This document shows, in pieces, positions 1 through 5,460 of a DNA stretch of 8,405 nt; positions within the stretch are counted from its first letter, which is position 1, and each line of letters opens with the position of its first letter. The notes beneath the pieces were generated by a model, which worked only from the letters and a program-made list of their open reading frames with translations, did no database searches and was not told the DNA's origin. A program made the translations under genes and the position numbers. This DNA is from Pseudomonadota bacterium (GTDB lineage: Bacteria > Myxococcota_A > Bradymonadia > UBA4248). The stretch lies in contig WQTY01000030.1 in the NCBI GenBank assembly GCA_009786045.1, positions 1 through 8,405 of the forward strand, in the 5' to 3' direction.

Positions 1-10
1 TAGCGGCGCA

Positions 11-25
11 GGGGGCGCGGCCCCC
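11..25. repeat. GC hairpin after the last gene
   Basis: GGGGGC and GCCCCC form a 6-bp perfect stem with a 3-base loop, about 24 bases past the stop codon of the carrier gene. No U run follows within the window, so an intrinsic terminator is possible but not shown. The sequence may instead be the edge of a dispersed palindromic repeat. Confidence 0.5.
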
Positions 26-48
26 ACGAAAGATGCTTCTCCCGAGAT

Positions 49-2088
49 TTATCCGGCTGAGCGTGTATCTTGTGGCAGCCGTTGGTCGTCTGGCAGCAGC
101 TCTGCGCGCCTGAGATAACGTATCACGCGCTGGATCTGTCTGTCTTCTTCGCGGATCAGGAGGCCGAGGGCGGCTTCCTGCGAAAGCGGTTCGATGGCAT
201 CCAGGCGAACGTACTTCTCTTCTCTGTCCAGGTCATCGCATAGGACCAGGATGTGTTTTGCACAGGGGCAGCTGGTCAGTGTCAGCTGAAGCAGCTCCAG
301 TGCCTGTGCCCTGGTCGATGACCGCGACGCTGCCAGAGATTTGTAGACGGTGTCGATGACGCGCCGGTTGTACAGGATCATGAGAGCCTTAAAGAGACGG
401 TGAATCGTTCCATCGTAGATGTTCTGAAAATCGCCCTCAATGCGTGCAAATATGTCGCAGGTGCTGGATTCATCCGCACGCTCATAATCCTCAAGCGATT
501 GCATCCAGACGATGAGTGCCTGGGCCAGGCGTGCCTCGCGCGAGACGAGTTCGAATCCATGGCGAAGGATAATGGCGCTTGTGCTTGGGTCAATCTGGGA
601 CTGGCTCAGGATGTAGTCCATCGTCGCATCGCGGACAACGCCTGAGCCGTCCAGAAGCTGCTCTGGTTCCGGGCTGGATTTGCTTTCATCGTTTTCCTGC
701 CAGTGCTCGCAAAAAAACTGGCGAGCAGCACCATGGTTGTCTTCAGCATGTGAGGATGCACCGAGTTGTTCCAGGAGGTGATTGGCGGAGTAGCGATTGA
801 GGTTGCGCACAAAGAACAGCGTGATGGCGATGACCGGCAGCAAAAGAAGCGGCGTATATTGCGGATCCAGAATGGGGGCCGTCGCATTGAGCAGGAGGCC
901 TGCAAACATGCCGCCGAGCGGATTCATGACGCCCTTAAAAATGACCTTTGCGCGGTTTCGCAGAAGCCGGGGCAGGGGCGATATGGCAATCTCGCGTGCT
1001 GCATCCTGGATGGTGAAACGAAGGGCAACGTCTGTAAAGCGTATCGCAATGATGAACGCCGCGCTGTAGACGAAGACAAAGGGCACCGTAAACAGGAGCA
1101 GGATGACAGGCGTGATGGCGAAAAGCGTCCGCGTTCTGAAACGCGTCAGGAACTGGGATAAAAGCGTGAGCTGAACAATCAGGTTAAATAAGTTTGAGAT
1201 GGCATTGAAGTGGCCATAGAACATGGCAATGCCGTCTTGATCGTAGTTGGTCTGGAGATAATACTTGAGTGTGAAATCGATGACATTGGTGGCGATTGCT
1301 GTAAGGAAGAAAACGATCGACAGGCTCTTTAGAAGCGGCGACTTGGCAATGTCATTGATGGCTGAGATGAAGTCTTGCCGGAGGCTCTGGCGAGTCTCCC
1401 CGGAACCGGAAAACGACATGTGCGTTTTTTCTGATCGCCGATACCGATGCAGGAGCAGGACAGGCAGCGCCATCAGGAGGAAGACACTGGCATCACTCAC
1501 GGACAGCGCCAGGATTCCGAACTTTTCTATCAGAGGCGGTATCAGAAAACCCGCCGCGATGCCGCCGCAGGTTGAAGCCGCACACACAAGATGGAACAGC
1601 CGCCGGCCCTGCCGTGCGTTGAAGGCATCACCGATGGCATTCCACACGATGATGTTGGCCAGCGCCGGCGCCGTGGTGAGAAATGTGGCATAGGTGAGCA
1701 CCGCCGTGTGCGATGTACGGTCTATGGACTCAAAAAGGAGCACCGCAACGCCAAACAACACCAAAATCGAGGCATTGAGAATGACGGCGGAAACCGCGCG
1801 GATAAGCCGGAAATACACCAGCGAAACCGCCATGAGTGCAAAGCTTGACAGAATAAAGAAGTTGGCAACATTGATGGCCGGCCGTGCCGACAGCAATACC
1901 GCATCACTCAGGGTCCGGCCCAAAACGACACTGGCAATCGATAAAAAAGTGCCGAGCGCCGCCATGAGGAGCGGAAAGAATTCGCCGTGGCGAATGTTGA
2001 AAAACTTAGACTCTCGAATCACCGAAAACCAGCCAAAAAACAAAAACGCAGCCTGATTACGCCCAAAGGGCGCGATCAGGCCGCGCAC
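49..2088 (-). CDS. Npt1/Npt2-like (ATP/ADP translocase-type) inner-membrane carrier with C-terminal helical domain
   Basis: A 679-residue polytopic inner-membrane protein. About 11-12 hydrophobic segments lie at residues 37-57, 75-93, 99-119, 131-150, 164-185, 193-213, 254-274, 288-311, 319-350 (probably two), 381-401 and 409-428. Family-like signatures are GRTLSDAVLLS in the first helix, GDAFNARQGRRLFHLVCAAS before helix 5, and the stretch DAAREIAISPLP...RAKVIFKGVMNPLGG before helix 10. These match the pattern of nucleotide-transporter/ATP-ADP translocase relatives within the MFS superfamily. Residues 430-679 are soluble and helix-rich, with a HEAT-like segment (SLAASRSSTRAQALELLQLTL), as in carriers of this type from free-living bacteria. 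Substrate is not proven; nucleotide transport is known only for some members, mainly intracellular bacteria. The start is uncertain: GTG at 2088 follows directly on an in-frame TAA and has no clear Shine-Dalgarno. GTG at 2022 (residue 23) would give the more usual short N-terminus but also lacks one. It lies 22 bases after the barrel gene, so translation may be coupled. Confidence 0.83.
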   Translation of the reverse strand: MRGLIAPFGRNQAAFLFFGWFSVIRESKFFNIRHGEFFPLLMAALGTFLSIASVVLGRTLSDAVLLSARPAINVANFFILSSFALMAVSLVYFRLIRAVSAVILNASILVLFGVAVLLFESIDRTSHTAVLTYATFLTTAPALANIIVWNAIGDAFNARQGRRLFHLVCAASTCGGIAAGFLIPPLIEKFGILALSVSDASVFLLMALPVLLLHRYRRSEKTHMSFSGSGETRQSLRQDFISAINDIAKSPLLKSLSIVFFLTAIATNVIDFTLKYYLQTNYDQDGIAMFYGHFNAISNLFNLIVQLTLLSQFLTRFRTRTLFAITPVILLLFTVPFVFVYSAAFIIAIRFTDVALRFTIQDAAREIAISPLPRLLRNRAKVIFKGVMNPLGGMFAGLLLNATAPILDPQYTPLLLLPVIAITLFFVRNLNRYSANHLLEQLGASSHAEDNHGAARQFFCEHWQENDESKSSPEPEQLLDGSGVVRDATMDYILSQSQIDPSTSAIILRHGFELVSREARLAQALIVWMQSLEDYERADESSTCDIFARIEGDFQNIYDGTIHRLFKALMILYNRRVIDTVYKSLAASRSSTRAQALELLQLTLTSCPCAKHILVLCDDLDREEKYVRLDAIEPLSQEAALGLLIREEDRQIQRVIRYLRRAELLPDDQRLPQDTRSAG

Positions 2089-2110
2089 TTACAGAATAGT
2101 GCCGCTTAAT

Positions 2111-3739
2111 TTAGAAACGCGCTTGTGCAAAGATGCCTACCCCAACAACATTCGGATCGCGCATATAGTACTCGGCTGTGAAGTTGACCGGATCTTTCCT
2201 GCGCCCAAGCTGATTCCGATCATAGTTATAGTTTACTTCGCCAATCAAGCTCAGCATGTCTGACAAATCCCAGCGAAGCGTGAACCGGATAGAGTAGAGC
2301 TCTTTCGGCTGGGCACCATCGGGGAATGCAATGATTGTGCTGGAATCCAGAATGGCGACTGTCTGCTGTCCGCTTACCAGATCGGTGGGATTTGGTGTCT
2401 CACTGATGCGTCCGCGATAGGAGGCAGGCTTTTGAATCCCAAACATAAGAGAAGGCAATAAGTTGGCTGACTCAATCCAGTACTCGCCCTTGACCGCAAA
2501 GAGAATCTCGGGTGTCGAGGAGGCACCATTGGGGAGCGCATAGAAGGGATCCAAACCAGGCACATTAAAGAGGATAAAATACAGATCGCGATAAACCAGG
2601 TCGATGTTGACAGCAAACTTGCCGATAAAGAGATCCGAGCGAATCGCACCTGCAAAGGCATCAATGCGCTTGGTAGATCCCAGGTTGTCGAAATCCGCCA
2701 GCGTTTGTGTCAGCCAGTTGCCCTCGATAGAGGCTCGCCATGTGAAGTTTTCGTAATTCTTGGGCTTGCGCAGGAAGAAGTGTGATGCCTCGAAACCGCT
2801 GTCTCTGTTGCGATACAGACGGTAGTCGATCGACGCCTCCGGGGCGAAGCCTTCAGAAAATGCACTCAAACGGGCTGAAATACCGCCAGACACCACGGGT
2901 TTGCCCTGAACACCCTGCTTGGGGTTAACGCCGGCATCGAATATGGCACCATTGGTTTCGACGCCGAACATATTACCGATGTAGCCCAGGCCAAAAATCC
3001 CGCCCCAAAAGGCACCGAGCTCGCGATTTCTAACGTCATTGCTGTCTTCTGTGAGAATAATCTGACGCGTTGTCTTGGCGCCCGCGAGGGCATAGAAACC
3101 ATCCCAGTCAAACCGAAGTCTCAGACCCGGTGTGGCAAACTGTGCCTTTTGCTGGGTATAGATCTTATTGCCTGCCCAGGACAGGTCATAGGTGTAGCCG
3201 GCCCGGAACCGGTCCGCATTGGTCGGGAAAAATGTCAGCTCAAGCTGACGGTCAGAATCCAGCGTGTGTCCAGACCTTTCATCCACGACGACATCCGTGA
3301 ACGAATAACGGATGCGCAGATATGAGCCGGCATCGCGCAGGCGGATATCGCCGGCGCTAAAGCCCGTCTCGGGAGAAGTCAGGACGCCGAGGCGGGCAAC
3401 AAAGGCTGCATCGGTTGTCAGATTTTTGATGAATCCGGGCATCTCCTTATACAGTACGAGATGCGTCAATGTCTCATCGCCCTGATCCTGGCTGTTGAGG
3501 TTGCGAAACGGGAAGAAAATTCCCTGCCGCGCGCCGAAGTCAATCTGAGGGCTGTTGATCAAAGATTCGCCAGGACCGGACAGGAGATTGTCGTCACTGA
3601 AAATAAAGCTGATACGCGTGTCGACGAAATCACCTGCCATGGCTGCCGGAGCGAAAAGAAGCAGCGCCGCAAGACAAGCGAAAAAAGTTCGAATGCTGTT
3701 GGCCTTGACATGACAATACTGCGAGATTCTCGATTGCAT
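2111..3739 (-). CDS. Outer-membrane beta-barrel protein, family not recognised
   Basis: A 542-residue exported protein. The N-terminus has basic residues, then a hydrophobic core (residues 19-32), then a signal peptidase I site after A35 (PAAMA then GDF), leaving about 507 mature residues. The mature part has no hydrophobic helix. It is rich in alternating polar/aromatic stretches such as YLRIRYSF and IDLVYRDLYFILF. It ends with VGIFAQARF, a terminal strand with the C-terminal phenylalanine expected of BAM-inserted barrels. The size would suit a porin-like barrel of 16 or more strands; the strand count is a guess. I do not recognise the family. Its place between a surface lipoprotein and an inner-membrane carrier suggests a channel or a structural partner for nucleotide or nucleoside uptake, but the sequence does not show the substrate. 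The ATG at 3739 is well supported by AGGAG with an 8-base spacer. It lies 93 bases after the OB-fold lipoprotein gene. Confidence 0.8.
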   Translation of the reverse strand: MQSRISQYCHVKANSIRTFFACLAALLLFAPAAMAGDFVDTRISFIFSDDNLLSGPGESLINSPQIDFGARQGIFFPFRNLNSQDQGDETLTHLVLYKEMPGFIKNLTTDAAFVARLGVLTSPETGFSAGDIRLRDAGSYLRIRYSFTDVVVDERSGHTLDSDRQLELTFFPTNADRFRAGYTYDLSWAGNKIYTQQKAQFATPGLRLRFDWDGFYALAGAKTTRQIILTEDSNDVRNRELGAFWGGIFGLGYIGNMFGVETNGAIFDAGVNPKQGVQGKPVVSGGISARLSAFSEGFAPEASIDYRLYRNRDSGFEASHFFLRKPKNYENFTWRASIEGNWLTQTLADFDNLGSTKRIDAFAGAIRSDLFIGKFAVNIDLVYRDLYFILFNVPGLDPFYALPNGASSTPEILFAVKGEYWIESANLLPSLMFGIQKPASYRGRISETPNPTDLVSGQQTVAILDSSTIIAFPDGAQPKELYSIRFTLRWDLSDMLSLIGEVNYNYDRNQLGRRKDPVNFTAEYYMRDPNVVGVGIFAQARF

Positions 3740-3832
3740 GAATGCATCTCCTAAAATTGTGTGTGGGAGACTCCACCAAAAATATCTGGCTAAAAAATTC
3801 GAAAGACTACTGTGCCATAAACTTCAAGGTAC
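3740..3832 (-). other. 93-base intergenic gap, possible internal promoter, no clear terminator
   Basis: This is the only gap in the gene block longer than 25 bases. Apart from the ribosome binding site for the barrel gene it is AT-rich in the middle (around 3780-3800). A weak TTGAAG could serve as a -35 box, but no convincing -10 box lies 16-18 bases away. A short GTGG/CCAC inverted repeat near 3763-3776 is too weak to be a terminator and has no U run. Read-through from the upstream genes is the simplest reading. Confidence 0.4.
3748..3752 (-). promoter_or_regulatory. Ribosome binding site of the outer-membrane barrel gene
   Basis: AGGAG with an 8-base spacer precedes the ATG at 3739. This is a normal distance and supports that start over the out-of-frame ATG at 3747. 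Confidence 0.75.
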
Positions 3833-5440
3833 CTAAGGCAAACCATGCAACCGCCTGAATGCTTCTTCGGATTGGCTGTTAAACTCAGTGTTCATGATCA
3901 GATCCGTCGAGAAACGAGGCTCAATAATCGTCATGATGAATCTCACTTTGGCAGCATCACACTCGGCCGTTCCACTGCATGTGGGAAGAACCTGCCTGAG
4001 ATTGCCTGTGACGCGTCTGAGCCTGCGCTCTGGACAGTGAATTTCCGGCCGCCCTTCGGGGGATGTCGAGGTTATGCAACCCTTGGTAATGTCGAAGTTT
4101 GCAACAATGGATGAGCTGGCAACCGATATCTCTCCGAAACCGTCTATTGTCCAGGCACGCCACTGGTCATAGCTCTCCAGGCTGGAGAGTTCTGTGCAGG
4201 TGGGATTGTTGTTGCAGTTCGTTCGGCAATTTGCCTCGTCTGTACCCGAATCGATCCTGCCATTGCCATTGTCGTCGCAGTTGATGAAGTACGAAGAAAG
4301 ACGCACGTTTTCGACGGTGACGATAGATGCTTCCATGGCTTCGAGGGCGGCGACGTTGGCGGGCTGGAGGTGTCGATAGTTGAGAATAAGCGGCTCTGGC
4401 GAAGGGATTTTTCCAAACTTGAGCCTTTCTTCCCTCGAAAGTGGATAATCGAAGTATCTGCCGGAGCAATCGACGAGCGCGGCCATGGCCAGGAGCTCTT
4501 CGTCTGTACAGGGGCGCGTCTGGCCGGTGTTTTTATCGATGCAGCTGCCAACACCCTGATCGCCGTCCTCGGGCGCCGGATCAAGGTCTTCTGCCGTTGA
4601 ACGTGTCTTGTTCTGAATGCCCCATGAAGGGAACTGCAACTGCGTCATCCCGGTAAATTCGGCAATGCCGCCAGCGAGATCGCAAATTCTGTCCCCAATC
4701 TCAACGCGGCCAGGCTGTGAGAAGGTAAAGACGAAGATCGAGTTGTAGCCCCTGTCGGCAAGATCCGTGACGTAGAAACCCGTCGAGACGACATTGGTCA
4801 CGACCAGGTCACGGCCCTTGTAACCATGAAGCGAGGCATAGTCTCCCAGAAGCGGCGTCTGACCTGCGGGCGCGTCGGGATTGTACTGGATCATCCGGAT
4901 CGTCTGTGGATCAAAGACAAGCTCTCTGCTCACACCTGTCGCCAGTGAAGCCCTTCGTTCTTCCGTATCAATGATGTCTTCAACCCAAACGCGTGTCTTG
5001 CCGTGCGAAAACCGCACACCCGTTTCGACACCCCTTTGCAGCGTGACAGGGTTGCCGAATTCATCAAAGTCCCAGGTTCCAAGCATGCCGTTGATAAAGT
5101 TAACCTTTGAAGTCTGTACCCTTCCTGGCACAATGTTCAATGCGGCCTGGCCATTGAACGCCGGAAAATAATCGCCATTCACATCGACGGCATAGGCGCC
5201 TACTTCGATGGTGTAACATACCTGGCCCGCCTCGCATTGCCCGGCATAGGCGAATTTCGTTGGGAACGCCAAAGGCGATTGCACCGAGCCGAAATCGTCG
5301 TTCTTAACCTTGACCTGAATCTTGAATGACTTGATGCCTTCAAAATGTTTCGATGTATGCTCGACACAGCCTGACACCAATACCCCCATACAGGCGGCAA
5401 GGACTGTGCAGGCAATCTGGGAACGTCGTCTGGTTTTCAT
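3833..5440 (-). CDS. Cys-rich lipoprotein with Ig-like region and YhcR/ExeM-type OB-fold domain
   Basis: A 535-residue lipoprotein. Basic MKTRRR is followed by a hydrophobic stretch and the lipobox LVSGC (C25). Residue +2 is Val rather than Asp, so outer-membrane targeting is likely by the E. coli rule. Residues about 35-155 look like an Ig-like beta-sandwich (AVDVNGDYFPAFNG... VNFINGMLG... RVWVEDI). Residues about 209-274 (VVTNVVSTGFYVTDL, then IFVFTF, VEIGDRI, and IAEFTGMTQLQFPSW) match the layout of the OB-fold-like domain in YhcR and ExeM secreted nucleases. A second, weaker copy seems to cover residues 366-510, interrupted by a dockerin/EF-hand-like loop (D389, N391, N393, G394, I396, D397). 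Fourteen cysteines besides C25 suggest disulfides. No catalytic nuclease motif is seen, so a binding role is more likely than catalysis (inference). Of two adjacent ATGs (5443, 5440), the second sits 6 bases from AGGAGGT. An upstream in-frame CTC/ATG-like extension to 5470 would overlap the preceding gene and is not preferred. Confidence 0.84.
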   Translation of the reverse strand: MKTRRRSQIACTVLAACMGVLVSGCVEHTSKHFEGIKSFKIQVKVKNDDFGSVQSPLAFPTKFAYAGQCEAGQVCYTIEVGAYAVDVNGDYFPAFNGQAALNIVPGRVQTSKVNFINGMLGTWDFDEFGNPVTLQRGVETGVRFSHGKTRVWVEDIIDTEERRASLATGVSRELVFDPQTIRMIQYNPDAPAGQTPLLGDYASLHGYKGRDLVVTNVVSTGFYVTDLADRGYNSIFVFTFSQPGRVEIGDRICDLAGGIAEFTGMTQLQFPSWGIQNKTRSTAEDLDPAPEDGDQGVGSCIDKNTGQTRPCTDEELLAMAALVDCSGRYFDYPLSREERLKFGKIPSPEPLILNYRHLQPANVAALEAMEASIVTVENVRLSSYFINCDDNGNGRIDSGTDEANCRTNCNNNPTCTELSSLESYDQWRAWTIDGFGEISVASSSIVANFDITKGCITSTSPEGRPEIHCPERRLRRVTGNLRQVLPTCSGTAECDAAKVRFIMTIIEPRFSTDLIMNTEFNSQSEEAFRRLHGLP

Positions 5441-5446
5441 CATCCT

Positions 5447-5453
5447 ACCTCCT
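5447..5453 (-). promoter_or_regulatory. Ribosome binding site of the OB-fold lipoprotein gene
   Basis: AGGAGGT is a near-complete Shine-Dalgarno sequence, 6 bases before the ATG at 5440 and 3 before the ATG at 5443, so 5440 is preferred. It sits between the nucleotidase stop codon (5463-5461) and the start, a layout that allows translational coupling. Confidence 0.8.
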
Positions 5454-5460
5454 CCCAGTC

